Shown here piece by piece: positions 37,553 to 50,695 of a stretch of 64,000 nucleotides of DNA. The notes beneath the pieces are model-generated. The model saw only the letters and a program-made list of their open reading frames with translations, had not been told where the DNA came from and made no database searches. The DNA comes from Hevea brasiliensis. Its lineage: Eukaryota; Streptophyta; Magnoliopsida; Malpighiales; Euphorbiaceae. Each line of letters starts with the position of its first letter. The stretch's first letter is position 1. The DNA is taken from positions 65,023,399 to 65,087,398 of the forward strand of contig NC_079505.1 of assembly GCF_030052815.1 (NCBI RefSeq), written 5' to 3'. The translations under genes and the position numbers were made by a program.

Positions 37553-40500
37553 TGTAACACCCTCACTGTAGCAATTCCATACATTTTACTGTTCCGGTGA
37601 CCGGTGTCGGTCCGGACAGCTAGAACGTCTGGAAAAATAATTAGACTAAAGTGAGGAACCATAAATAACTCAAATATTGATAAGAAAAATTTAGTAAAAA
37701 TTTTAGAAATAAAATACAACCAAGTTAAATGAGCCGGTGCCCTAGCGATGGGTAACCCAGCGGGAAGTTGCGGTTTTCGCAACTAGGAGCCCTAGACCTG
37801 GGGAAAAATTCATAAAATAAATTTTGGGACTCTAGAGAAGAGTCATTGAGGTTCCTATGGCATTAGAATGCCAAGAAAATATTTAGAAAAATTTTTCAAT
37901 CGGTACAAACAATTTTGACCCGTTAAGCCAAACGGAGGGCATTTTGGTCATTTCGTCTTCAGAGGTGATTTTTGGCCGACTTGTCCAGTTGAGTAAATAA
38001 TTAATATGACATAAAATATGAATAAAAATTACTAAAAATTGAATTGAAAATGAGTAGAGAAAAGAAAAAAAGAAAATGAAGGAAAATGCTTAATTATGAC
38101 ATATGATGATGTCATTTAAAAGCCCCCTCCAATCACCATTTGACAAACCAATAAAAAGAGATAAAAATGACTTAAAATGAGATAAAAAAACAAAGGAAAC
38201 CAGAAGTTTCCTTCTTCATACGGGCTGGAATAAGAAAGAAAGAGAAAGAAAAAAAGAAAGAGACCTCCATTGAAGCTCTTGTCTCAAGCTTGATTCCCTT
38301 CAGTCCCCACCATAAAATCCCTTCTTCTCTTCATTAAAACTTGTCCACTCATCTTGGGAAAGTGTTTGGCAGCCTAGAAAAGGAAAGAAAAAGAAGTTTG
38401 AGCTTGGAAAAATCTGCCCTACAAGAGGTTAGTGCACATATATACCTTAAACCCTTTATTTCTATGTTAGAAACTTGAAATAGGTAAGAATTTGTGAATT
38501 AAATGAACCAAATATATGTGTATGTCCACCATGAATTCCGGCAGCCCTAAGGAAGGAACAATAATGGAGTGTTTTTGATGGTTTTAATGGACTTAAAATA
38601 AATTAGAGATTATGTTTAAGGTGTATGTACACATATAGAATGAATGAAAGTGCTTAACTAGGTGTATGGGTGAATTGAAAGGGAAAATTAGGGTTTTGGG
38701 AGTGAAAAATTGGACTTGGCTTATGAAATAATTAATGGACATTCTAATGGTCAATTAGTGACCATTTGAGGCAAGTTAATTATAATTTGAAGTGAACTAA
38801 TGCATGGCAAAGTGAATGAGTATGCTGCCTAGTGAGTGCAACAGGGTGGCTGAGATTTCAGCCCACTTAGACAGCCATAACTTTGGCTGTGTAGGTCCAA
38901 TTGGTGTTTGGCCAATTGGACATGAAACTAGACTTATAATGGCACATTTTTGCTGAAGAAACCATGCCCAAAAGACCAAAGCAAGAGGACCAAAAGTTGG
39001 CCCCAATCCGGATACCCTGCACCCAGAAACTGCAAAATGACCAAATGAACAGTAATTGTTCATTTGGCCATAACTCACTGTAGAAATGGTCAATTGACCT
39101 GAAATTTTTACAGCAACAAGTTAAGACATAGAAAAACAACTTTCATGAAGAAACCTACCCCAAATTATGACCAGAACTTAATCAAAATGGCAGTCACAGT
39201 CACTGTTCATGGTACTGTAGATTTGGTAAATTCTGCAGAATTGAAATTCCGCCAGCTGTGGTTTTTGGACCATATCTGGAGCTACAAAACTCCAAATGGA
39301 GTGATTCAAAAAAGGAAATTCAACTAGACAAAATAAGGAACAACGTTCATGTTTACCATTTCCTCAAATTTCCACTGTAACAGTCCCTAATAGAACAGTA
39401 AACTTATGATACAAAAACTGAAAATTCTGCCACTTAGTGTTAGGCTTAGAAATGGTAATGGTGATCCCTTCCAACAAGTTTTAAATGCAAAATGTGGTAT
39501 GTTTGGAGTGTCAAAACCAATGTACCTATTTTCTATCCAAAAGTCAACATTTTTGTTGACCAATGAGGTGAATAGTGACACCAGAACTTGAAATTCAAAT
39601 GTGAAATTAGAAATGCATTTAGGGGACTTTAAATTGCAATTGGCAATTAATACTAGCAAATGTAAAACTCAAAATGTGGGATCTTGGTGTAATTAGAATT
39701 AATATATCCATTAAGTATAAAAAAGTCAACATTTTGGTTGACTAGTAAGGTGAATAGTAATCAAAATGATTAGTAAATTAAGATGAAGACCTAGAACCAA
39801 TTCTAAGCTTAAATGCTTAGAATTGTATGACAAATGTGGACTATGCATCCTAGTCAAATTTGTTAAAAAGAAATTAAGGCCATAAATATGAAATCCATGA
39901 AATATTTATGGATTACTTGAAAAATGAAAAATAAGTCACCTAATTGATATGAATAGATAGTTAGGGCTTATATGCCCATCACAAATGGAATTCATAAAAT
40001 ATTAATAACTCAACTTGAAATATAAAATTTGCAATTACATAAGTAGATTCTTGAATGTATAAATGAGAAAAGGAAAAATGTTTTGAATACAATGGTACAT
40101 GTGAACCATTGTTTAGAATTGTAGTTAATATGAATAACATAAAGAATGAATAAATAAACCATATTAATGTATGAATGAGACATTAGTTCTCATTATTGTA
40201 GAAAGGAGAAGTATTTTGAGTACAATGGTATAAAAAGGATAATTGATGTGAATTGTGATCATATAAATGATCAAATGAATGTATGAATTATAATTGAAAT
40301 TTATTATGAAATAATGAAGTCATAAAACACAATACATTAATGTTTAATGATATTATGTGCCCTTGTATTGCCTAGACATGTGTGTCAGATTGGATAGTTT
40401 GGCATGCCAATAGGGTATTGTTTTAGCAGTACTGCGAAAGGCTTTATGCCTGTATTCATGGCTTTATGCCCGTATTCATGGCTTTATGCCCGCATTCATG

Positions 40501-41862
40501 GCTTCTACGCCCGATTATGTGTTATCATGGCTTTCTAGCCATACTGACTGCATGTGTGATTGACGTTCTGCGTCCCATGGTATGACGGCCCGAGGCACCA
40601 AGGTGTCCAGTGCCAACGACGTTATCGATTTATCCACTTTAGTCACCATAGGTTACTTGGGCAGTGAAATTTATTGAGATAAGTTAAGAATATTAGCAAT
40701 TTAAAATATTAGAAATTAAATAAAATAAATGAGTAAGATGACCTAAAATAAATTAGAATAGTTATTTATTAGAAAGAATCGAAATGAACTGGACATATAT
40801 TAAAATTTACTTATTATGAGATAATCTGAGACAACCTAGCAAGTATTGGGAAAATGCTAAAAGATTAGCAAAGAAAATTATAAAATAAATAAATATTGCA
40901 AATGAGACTTATATAATAATATAAGCATAAATTTATTATTTTCAGATCATTTTTTCTTGTACATTATTATCAGACATTGGCGAAATAAACGCTTCCAAAG
41001 AATACTAAATTAGGATAAAACATATTAAATTTTAGAAACCGCATGTGAAGTATAAATAGATCTTAATTATTTGAATGACGTTTTATTTCTATCTTTATTT
41101 GTATATTATTTCCTTGTTATATTATTGCACCACTAAGCAGCAATGCTTAGCGCGATGGAATTGTTTCCTCGCGCAGGTACTGAAGCTAGAACCCACTGGA
41201 CGTTTGACTGGATATTTTGAGAGTTCAGATCTGCAGAGTGTCAAAGGTTGTCACCTCCTCAGCAATGCATGTAGATAGGGCTCACATTAAGCATATCATG
41301 TATTTTGTGTATGTTAATTATTTCTTATATTGTAATATAAATTAGCAAATTGTAATTAATTTGTATATCATGAAAATTATGAAATTTTGTAATTATTTTG
41401 TAAATTATGTAAATTAAGGAAATTTGAAAATTTTGCTTATGTAAATTGAGAATGTTTACATATGAATTGAGTGCGAATGGAAATATATAGAAATGATTAT
41501 GAAATTGAGTTATATGAATGAGATGTGAATTATGAGATGAATGATTGAGAAATGAAATTGAAAAATGTTGAGATTTGATATTGGAGTTTGAGAGCGATGA
41601 GATATAAATATTGGAAGTGTTTTTCACAGGTTCCGAAGAACTGTTTTCTCCATTTTTAGCCGGTACTCCGCCGGATTTTCTTTAAAATTTTCGGAACCTC
41701 AAATAAATAATAATTTTGATAAATGGCTTAAATAAATTATATTCCATAAACGATATTCAAAACTATGATAAAAAAATTAATTAAGGAAAAAAATAGAGTG
41801 TGCCGGTACACCGTGTGACATATCTTACCCGGATATACTGTAGACGGGTAAGGGGTGTCACA
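37553..41862 (+). mobile_element. Solo LTR, plus strand, 4310 bp
   Basis: TGTAACACCC...GGGTGTCACA, flanked by GCCAT at 37548-37552 and 41863-41867. It has the GC-rich CCGGTGACCGG block near its start (37595), an AGAG|GTTAGT donor-like site (38427/38428), the near-perfect palindrome at 39041-39067, three exact-length 20-bp repeats GGCTTTATGCCCGTATTCAT at 40440-40500, and the paired hairpins at 41133-41173. It interrupts the integrase of the Tat element between its second-Asp codons. No primer site or coding remains. Confidence 0.92.
40434..40510 (+). repeat. 20-bp minisatellite inside the solo LTR
   Basis: Three full units plus flanking partial units of GGCTTTATGCCCGTATTCAT with single-base changes. 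Equivalent arrays occur in the LTRs at 49185-49260 (plus) and 1260-1370 (minus), and a diverged one at 8190-8290. Confidence 0.9.
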
Positions 41863-42087
41863 GCCATTATCTAAGACTATCTCATGAGGTACTATAAATT
41901 GGCAGATTATATATTTTCATACAAACTTACTCATCTACTTAGCACCTACTACTCTGTAAGATTCAGCCTCAACCCATTTAGTAAAGTAGTCGACCGCCAC
42001 AATTATAAATCTATGGCCATTGGAACCTGAGGGAGAAATCTTCTCGATGATGTCTATGCCTCAAACTGAAAATGGCCAAGGTGAAGT
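41863..42087 (-). pseudogene. Tat-clade integrase, core with first catalytic Asp
   Basis: Minus strand: a PWPFSV-stop-GIDII-like start (a Trp codon has become TGA), then HRFIIVAVDYFTKWVEA with the first core Asp region, then a decayed piece with stops, then VPHEIV up to the solo LTR at 41862. The piece upstream in the protein is at 44800 and beyond, separated by the inverted LTR-like segment. Confidence 0.85.
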
Positions 42088-42433
42088 CTATAGACCCCTT
42101 ATTTTTGTGACCTTGTGAGTATGTGCATTGAGACCGTAAGGAACCCGATGATAAAAAAAGTTTTAGAACTATGAGGTATATTTAAAGGCATTAAAAATAA
42201 ATAATTATATGTATGGCGTGATTCTTGAAGAAAATTTTTTGAAAGGTAGCAAATGGTAAATTAAATTTAAATGAAACTTATTTTTCTTTAAATTTAATTT
42301 TGGAAATTTTTTTTATGAAAAAAACCTAATTGAACATAATTGGGCCCTTTAAGGCCAATAAGGTACAGTAGGAAATTTTGATTAAATACATAGAATAAGT
42401 CTTTCAATTGTATCATAATTCTACACCAAAACC

Positions 42434-42441
42434 CTATAAAT
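42434..42441 (+). promoter_or_regulatory. TATA box of the Tat-type LTR
   Basis: TATAAATA in CCCTATAAATATCCC is followed within about 100 bp by an AGAGATCAG-rich and CT-rich leader. The layout fits an LTR transcription start about 30 bp downstream. Confidence 0.55.
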
Positions 42442-43266
42442 ATCCCACTAGGAAGAAGAAAAAAAAGTTGGAGAGATCAGCAAAAGACTCAGAGATCAGC
42501 CCCCTAGAGCCCTCTCTAAACTTCTCTCTTCATTCTCTTTGTTTTCTGTTCTTTAGTTTAAGAAAAGTTTTTCAAGATTTAATTAAGGTGAGGGTTCTTG
42601 ATACTTCTTGTTCAAGATTCAAGCTATATTATAGTTGTTTCATATTTATATGCCTTAAATTAACCTTATATGTTCATAATTTGCATTATATATAATGAAT
42701 TTGAGGGTGATAGCAACTTTGTACATGTTCTTATTTCTATCACTTAATTTTAATTACTTTTTGTGTATTTCTGTTTTTGTAAAAATTATATAAAAATTGT
42801 ATTTGTAAAGTTCATAAAATTCTGATAATTTTAGTCTCAAGAATCATGAAAAAAGCCATTAAATTGAGTAAGTTATGGCAATCCAAAATTAGGGTATTTG
42901 CAGATAATGATCTATAGTGTAGCTGAATTTCAAAGCTTATAACTCTCTCAATTATTCATCTTTTTTTGTGATTTTTGGGTCTAAAATTAAATTCAAGATC
43001 TTCTCTAACTTTTCCCATTAGTTTCACAAAAAAAAAAACTTTTATACTTTGAGAGATACCGCAGTTTTAAAAAAGTAGTACAAATTGTTACTGTTAAAAT
43101 TTCCGATTTTGACAATTATTTGGTAATGATTTGGACTTGGTTATTAATTTTATAATTTAATATGACGTTTTATCTTTCACTTATAATTTTTCTATAATTT
43201 TTATACCTATTTAGATATTTTTAGAAATTCAAATACAAAGACATAGTGAATCTACCAAATCTTGAA

Positions 43267-43269
<3 letters not shown>

Positions 43270-43297
<28 letters not shown>
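43270..43297. repeat. (TA)n microsatellite
   Basis: About 13 TA units in the Tat-type LTR segment. Confidence 0.9.
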
Positions 43298-44799
43298 TTT
43301 GTGTTCAAGTTTTAAATTGTATCTTGATCTAATTTTAATAATGTATATGATGTGATATGGTGTTATAAAGTGTTAGAATTAAGTTAGAAGACCTTTGGCC
43401 ATTAGGTAGTTTTAACCAAATAGAAGTCTAAACTACTTATGAGATTAATGTTAGATTTCAATACAATTTGTTATTAGTTTATTTTATATTATAAATAAAA
43501 TTGATAAGCAATCCTAAGGTAAGTACCAAAAAGGATAATTGCTTGGAACTTAACAGAAGTAAGACAAAGATAAACTTACCATATTAGAAGAGAAAATCAT
43601 TTTTAAAGGATAACTTGTCCCAATGGCAACTGCAATAATTAAAACGTAAGTATCCCTTAAACTTTCCTAAAATAATAATTTTATATGTAATATGTAGTAA
43701 TAATCAGATTTACTTAGTAAATCATAAAACAATTTTATTTGTATCTTTAATCCACTTGTGTGAAATTTAATTAAATAAATATGAGGTAAATTAAAATTAA
43801 ATCTTGTTTGTATTTTAACCCATGTTTGACACGTAAATTAAATTTAATTAAATGCTTGGTAAACTGTAAAATAAATTAGCATATTAGAAACAATTTTTAG
43901 GTTGTAAGTTTTGGAATTTTATGTATTTATTATAATAAATAGCAACATGTACATAATTTAATTAGTTTAATTATCCTTAGGGTAACTTGATAAATAAATA
44001 AATTAATTAGTCATATAGAAACTTAAGGTTGCTTATAAATTAAACATGTGTAAAAATTAAATTATCAATAATAAATTAATTTTAGTCACTCGGTAAATAT
44101 CACTTAATTAATTTAGTAACCCCATAGATAGGAAGTACTTATACATAAAAATTGTTTATAAACAACAATCCCCTGTTTGAATTACTTGCGTGTGTAGGAT
44201 TAGAAAATACATTTTTAGGTAAGAAGTTTGATAAAGGAATAATAAACAAGACTTTTATGAACATTAGTAGAGGCCTAGCACTCGAATTAACGAGGTTAGA
44301 CTAGGTGTGAGGGGTGCTTAACACCTTTTCTTTACATACCCACTATCTCAAATCTAGACATTGGGCTATAATGATGATGGTTGTAGAACCTCTGCAAAGA
44401 GTAAGTTACCATCTATAACCCTATCGAAAAATTGAATGCATCAATCAAGTCCCTTTGGTTGTCCCTTCAAAATATGATGCCTCAATCAAATGTCCCTTAG
44501 AAAGAAACAATGAATATGTCTCGGTTATTGCCCTGGTGGTGACTCCTGTCTATCTATGCTTTTATGGCATAAATCCTTAGCATCGTGGTAGTTTTGTAGG
44601 AAGATAATACTAACTAGTAGACTCGATTCCATTAAGATTGTATAAATTACATGTTTAGGAAATATTATCTAAGGAGGTGGTACTTAAGTAAGACCGATGT
44701 GACTCCACCATCTTTCTTGGGCATTACTTGATGTACTTTATGTGATCCTAGTAGACGATATTTTGCCTCACGCCACATGACCTCAGACTACAATGTCAT

Positions 44800-46700
44800 A
44801 CTATTGAGCTCACCTGGCAGCAGATGGTTCAAGTTTCCATGGATCTGACATTCATAGCATTTCTTGGCAAACCTGGCATAATCAGTTTCCATAGTTGACT
44901 AGTAATAACCCAACCTTAAAATTTTCCAAGCTAAAATCCTTCCATTTATGTGAGGACTACACATTTCTACATATACTTCTTTCATTATTTGCTCAGCCTA
45001 TTTTTCCTTCACACAAGAGCAAGAGTCCTTTAAAGAACCTATTGTAGAGTTGCCCCCTTAGCTAGAGTAAACTAAGTGTCTAATCTATGAATTATAGCTT
45101 ATCTCTTTTGTTGGCTGATTTCTTGTATTCCCTTACTTCCAAATACCTCCTTATGTCTTCATACCATTTTCCTTCACCCTCTAGGTCCAAATTTGCTACT
45201 ACTAATCCTTCATAGCATGGAATCTTGCTACTCATTAGAATAACTAGCTGGGTTAACTTTGGATCACCCTTTTCCCATTGGGATGCCAGTGCAGCTAAGG
45301 AATCGGCCATCTGATTTTGTGCTCTATGCATGTGCTTCGTGGTCACCTCATCAAAATTAGCTAATAGTTTCTTTACATACTCCAAATATGGCCTTAATTT
45401 TTCTTCCTTTAATTCCCATTCGCTTTTATTATAAGAGAACACTAGCATCGAATCTCCAATTACCTTTACTTTCTTAGCCCCAATAATTATTAATGCTTCT
45501 AGGCCACAGATGCAGGCCTTATATTTCATCACATTGTTAGTGATTGGAAAGCATAACCTTTTTGACATTAGTAATTATTCTCCATTTGGTGCTTCCAAGA
45601 TGAATCCTACACTAGCTCCATTTTTATTCACAGCACCATCAAAATACATTTTTCATCCCTGCACTTCTATATTTTGAGCTTCTCATTTGGGAAATCTACT
45701 TTAACTTTTTCCTTCTCATCAACTAGATTTTTAGAAAGAAACTTGGCTACCACACACCATTTAATGGTCTTTCGAATCTTATACACAATATTAAGTTTAG
45801 ACAACAGGATCAACCATTTAGCCAACTTTTCAACTAGGGCTAGCACCTCAAACAAGTACTTCAAAGGATCCATTCGAGACATAACCACAACTTAATGGGA
45901 TTGAAAATAGTGCCTTAGTTTCCTGGTTGCCCATAAAATAGCTAGGCATGTCTTTTCTATCAATGAATAGTTTTCTTTATAAGTAAGAAGTTTCTTACTA
46001 ATGTAGTAGATGGCTCTCTTTAGGTTTTCAACCTTTTGTGCTAGCATTGGCCCAAAGGCTATATCTTTGATCAATAAGTAGAGGATTAGAGGAATCTCAA
46101 GAAAGAGTGGCGATAAAACTAGCGGTTGCTCAAGTATTACTTTATCTTTTCAAATGTCTCTTGGAACTGCTTATTCCACACCACTGACTAATTCTTTTTA
46201 AGTAACTTAAAAATTAGTTTACAGGTAGTTGTGAGTCTAGCTATGAACCTACTAATGTACTATAGTTTCCCTAGGAATCCTCTAACTTTTTTTTTTCTTT
46301 GAGGCTAGCATTTCTTGAAATACTTTCACCTTATCTAGATCAATCTCAATCCCTCTCTTGCTAATCACATGTCCCAACAACTTTTCAGATGTAACCTCGA
46401 AAACACAGTTGCTAGGGTTAAGCCTTAGCTTGTAGTTAATGATCCTTTGGAAAAATTTCTCTAATGCCTCAAAGTGTCCTTCCTTAGTTGAGGACTTAAC
46501 CACCATATCATCCACGTATACCTTGAATTCCTTATACATCATGTTGTGGAAGAGCATAGCAGCCATCCTCTGGTAAGTTACACTGGCATTTATCAATCCA
46601 AATGGCATGACCTTGTAGCAGTACATTCCCCATTTTGTGATGAAGGCTATCTTTACCTTATTTATAAAATCCATGAGAATTTGATTGTAACTTAGGAAAC
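44800..46700 (-). pseudogene. Tat-clade reverse transcriptase, two RNase H domains, integrase start
   Basis: Read leftwards from 46700: reverse transcriptase with MPFGLINA and the catalytic YVDDM (46767-46282 frame, from the insertion site on), a first RNase H-like domain with YYISKKLLTYKENYS and EKTCLAILWA (46074-45892), then a second RNase H starting YFDGAVNKNGAS (about 45650) and running through GDSMLVF and ADSLAALAS (45568-45092). Then comes the integrase zinc region with ECQIHGNL (about 44835). A second, archaeal-like RNase H is a known mark of the plant Tat clade. Stops split the frame, and in the second RNase H the expected AEY glutamate reads as MKY, so that domain looks inactive. Confidence 0.85.
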
Positions 46701-49700
46701 TGTAACACCCTCCCGGTAGCCACTCCGTACATTCTATTGTTCCGATGACCGGTGTCGGTCCGGACAACTAGAACGTCTGGAAAAATATTTAAACTAAAGT
46801 GAGGAATCATAATTAACTCAAATATTAATGAGAAAAATTTAGTAAAAATTTTAGAAATAAAATACAACCAAGTCAAATGAGCCGGTGCCCAAGCGAGGGG
46901 TAACCCAGAGGGAAGTTGCGGTTCTCGCAACGAGGAGCCCTAGACCAGGAAAAAAATTCATAAAATAATTTTTGGGACTCCAGAGAAGGGTCATTGAGGT
47001 TCCTATGGCATTAGAATGCCAAGAAAATATTTAGAAAAATTTTTCAATCGGTACAGACAATTTTGACCCGTTAAGCCAAACGGAGGGCATTTTGGTCATT
47101 TCGCCTTTAGAGGTGATTTTTGGCCGACTTGTCCAGTTGAGTAAATAATTAATATGACATAAAATATGAATAAATATTACTAAAAATTAATGTGAAAATG
47201 AGTAGAGAAAAGAAGAAAAGAAAATGAAAGAAAAACCTAAATATGACATCACATGATGTCATTTGGAGGGCTTCCACCAATCACAACCTAATAAGCCAAA
47301 TTAAAAAGAGAAAAATGACAAATGAAGACACAAAATTTCTGGTTCTTCTTCTTCATTTGGACGTGAACCTTTCTTCCTCCATTAAAATTCATTTCATTTT
47401 CTCTCTTCCAAACCTTGAATTCTCACCACTAAACCTTAAATTCTCTTCATTAAAACTTGTCCACTCATCTTGGGAAGGTGTTTGGCAGCCTAGAAAGTGA
47501 AGGAAAGGGAAGTTTAAGCTTGGAAAATTTTGCCCTACAAGAGGTTATTGCTTACTTATGCTAATATTCCTTTACTTCCATGTTAAGGACTTGAATTTAG
47601 TATGAAATTGTAAGTTAAATGGACTAAAACTCATGTGTATGTGTACCATAAATTTTGGCAACCCTAAGAAAGGAACAATGATGGAGTGTTTTTGATGGTT
47701 TTAATGGACTTAAAATGAATTAGAGATTATGTTTAAGGTGCATATACACATATGTGATGAATGAAAGTGTGTATCTAAGGTGTATGTGTGAATCATAATG
47801 GGAAACTAGGGTTTGGGAGTGAAAATGTGGACTTGGCTTATGAAATTGTTAAAGGACATTTTAATGGTCAATTAGTGACCATTTGAGGAGATTTGACCAT
47901 AATATGGATTGAAAAATAGCATGGTAAAAGGGAATGACTATGCTGCCTAGGGACAGCAGCAATGGACTGAAATTTCAGTCCAATTACACTGCCATATCTT
48001 GGGCTGTGTTAGTCCAATTGGTGTTTGGCCAATTAGACATGAAACTAGGCTTATAATGGCACATTTTTTCTGAAGAAACCATGCCCAAAAGACCAAAGCA
48101 AGAGGACCAAAACTTGGCCCCAATCCGGACACCCTGCAACAGCCCCTGCAGAAATGACCAAATGAACAGTAACTGTTCATTTGGCCATCACTCACTGTAG
48201 ATATGGTAAATTGACCTGAAATTTTTACAGCAACAAGAAAAGATATAGACAAACAACTTTCATGAAGAAACCTACCCCAAATAATGCCATTAACCCATTC
48301 AAATGATTGGGCAAAGTTAAGTTATCAAACCTGCAACTCTGCAGATTTACATTTGAACAGTAATGTTTGAATGACTATAACTCCCTCTAGAAAACTTGGA
48401 TTTAGGCGATTCTTGAACCGATTGAAACCTAAGGTATAGTAGAACATTTCATATGAAGAAAGTTAGACCAAATTATGAACTTAACTTAGTCAAATTACTG
48501 ACCAAATTTGAACCAAAATCTGCCAACACCCAAAATTTCAGCATGAACAGTACACGTGAACAATAAACTTATTTTGGCCATAACTTGAGCTACAAAACTC
48601 CAAATGGAGTGATTCAAAAAAGGAAATTCAACTAGACAGAATAAGGAACAACTTTCATGTTTACCATTTCCTCAAATTCCCACTGTAAAAATAACAAATG
48701 GAACAGTAAAGATAAAGTACCAAATCTGAAAATTTTGTTCAATTAGCATTAAGCTTAGAAATGGTATTGGCAACCAATACCAACAAGTTTTAAATACAAA
48801 ATGTGGTATGTTTGGGGTGTTAAAACCAATACACCTATTTTCTATCCAAAAGTCAACATTTTTGTTGACCAATGAGGTGAATAGTGACACCAAAACTAAA
48901 AATTGGCAATTTCGCCAAAATGACCTAAGCTTTGAGAAAGTGATCAAAACCAACAAGTTTTGAATACAAAATGTGGTATGTTGGGAGTACTAAAACCAAT
49001 GTACCTATTGTTTATACAAAAGTCAACATTTTAGTTGACTAATGAAATGAATAGTGACATGAAAACTTGAAATTAAAAAATTGTGAAACTTAAAAGTGCA
49101 AAATGCCCTAGTAGGCCTAATGTGATTGGTTTGGATAGATTGGCATGCTAATAGGGTATTGTTTTAGTAGTACTGCGAAAGGAAAGGCTTTATGCCTGTA
49201 TTCATGGCTTTATGCCCGTATCCATGGCTTTTATGCCCGTATTCATGGCTTTTATGCCGATTATGTGATATCATGGCTTTTTAGCCATACTGACTGCATA
49301 CGTGGTTAAGGTTCTGCGTCCCATGGTATGACGGCCCGAGGCACCGCGGTGTCCAGTGCCAACGACCCGTTATCCAGTCCAGTCGTCCAGTATAGGTTAC
49401 TTGGGCATGGAAAAGTATAACTGTGATTGAACTGATTATTAAAGAAAATACGAAAATTAAGTATCAGGAATGATTACAAGAATACAAAGAAACTCAAGAT
49501 CATGAAGAAAATAATTAACAAAATACATGAAGAAGTTAATATCATAAAACGTAATTAGCCCTCGGCTAAATATTAAGTTGGTAATTATTCAGTTCTTATA
49601 AACACAATGGCTAAGAAATTATGATTTTTATTTGCATATTATTTCTTTCTATATTATTATTTGCACCACTAAGCTTTATGCTTAGCGCGTCGCTTTTGCA

Positions 49701-50391
49701 ACGCGTAGGTACTGAAGATTTGGACAGAGGGCCCAGTAGACCACAGATTCAGTAAGGCAGTTCACAGTTCTGCATAGTGTCCGTGTCACCTCACCATCCA
49801 CAGTGCATTGGTAGGACACTAGGTCCCATTTTGTATTTTGAGATTTTTGTAAATTTGGTAATTAAACTCTTATTTTATCATATGTATTTGAACAAATGTA
49901 ATATAATTTTGTATTAATGTAAGTACTTGTAATTTGTGATTATAAATAACATATGAGAATTTATTTATGATTTGAGTCTAATGATGATGTGAAATGAATG
50001 AAGGACAAATAGAGGAATTGTTAAGAAATTGTTGTAAATTGATGTTATGCAAATGGATCAAATGAGATGAATGATTGAGAAATGAATGGTTGAAAAATGT
50101 TGAGATTTTGACAAATGGAGTTGAGATGATTGCATATGAATATAGGAAGTGTTTTTCACAGGTTCCGAAGAAAGGTTTTCTCCATTTTTAGCCGATACTC
50201 TGCCGGATTTTCTTTAAAATTTTCGGAACCTCAAATAAATAATAATTTCGATAAATGGCTTAAAATGAATTATATTTCACAAGTTATATTCAAAACTATG
50301 ATAAAAATGAATTAAGATAAAATAGAGTGCTCCGGCACACTGAGTGGCATAACTTGCTCGGCTACACTGTAGTCGGGTAAGGGGTGTCACA
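46701..50391 (+). mobile_element. Solo LTR, plus strand, 3691 bp
   Basis: TGTAACACCCTCC...GGGTGTCACA, flanked by GAAAC at 46696-46700 and 50392-50396. It is very close to the solo LTR at 37553 over most of its length, including the GC-rich block at 46740, an AGAG|GTTATT donor-like site (47543/47544), a perfect 13-bp-arm palindrome at 48158-48184, four 20-bp repeats at about 49185-49260 and paired hairpins at 49669-49705. It splits the Tat reverse transcriptase in the conserved Ser-Phe-Met-Asp-Gly-Phe block. Confidence 0.92.
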
Positions 50392-50695
50392 GAAACCATC
50401 CATGAAGGAATACATGGCCATACAAGTAGCACTGTTAATAAACATATTAAAGTGGGGCAATGGAAAACCATACTTTAGGGTGGCCTTGTTCAAATCTCGA
50501 TAATCCACACACATTCAAACCCATCCATTTTTTTTTTGGAACCAGTACAATATTAGCTAACCACTTTAGATATTCGACTACTTCGATAAAATCAGCCTTA
50601 ATGAGCTTTTTCACATCTTGAGCTACCTTTTCTTCCCATTCAGCTCTGAGCCAACATTTCTTTTGCTTTACCAGCCTCATTCTCAGATTTATAGG
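50392..50695 (-). pseudogene. Tat-clade reverse transcriptase, fingers region
   Basis: Minus strand, from 50695: a basic start LRMRLVKQKK, then EWEEKVAQDVKKLIKADFIEVVEY and WLANIVLVPKKK (50680-50560). These are the conserved first blocks of Tat-type reverse transcriptase. After the lysine block the frame is shifted and the CVDYRDLN block is only partly readable. It is continued in the protein at 46700 and preceded at 62878, each joint bearing a target duplication. Confidence 0.88.

Larger units (their letters stand above)
42088..44790 (+). mobile_element. Inverted Tat-type LTR segment inside Tat integrase
   Basis: A non-coding segment of about 2.7 kb interrupts the minus-strand integrase. 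From about 42088-42106 (TGTGACCTTGTG) to 43560 it matches, in reverse orientation, the LTR remnant at 34971-36596. It has a TATAAATA box (about 42434) followed by a CT-rich leader, and further on the GTGAGGGGTGCTTAACACC block typical of Tat/Ogre LTRs (44310) and a GGTGGTGACTCC stretch (44550) like the sequence near a Tat primer site. Its right edge near 44790 is ill-defined and I see no clean 5-bp duplication. It is either a truncated second element or the product of rearrangement. Confidence 0.6.
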
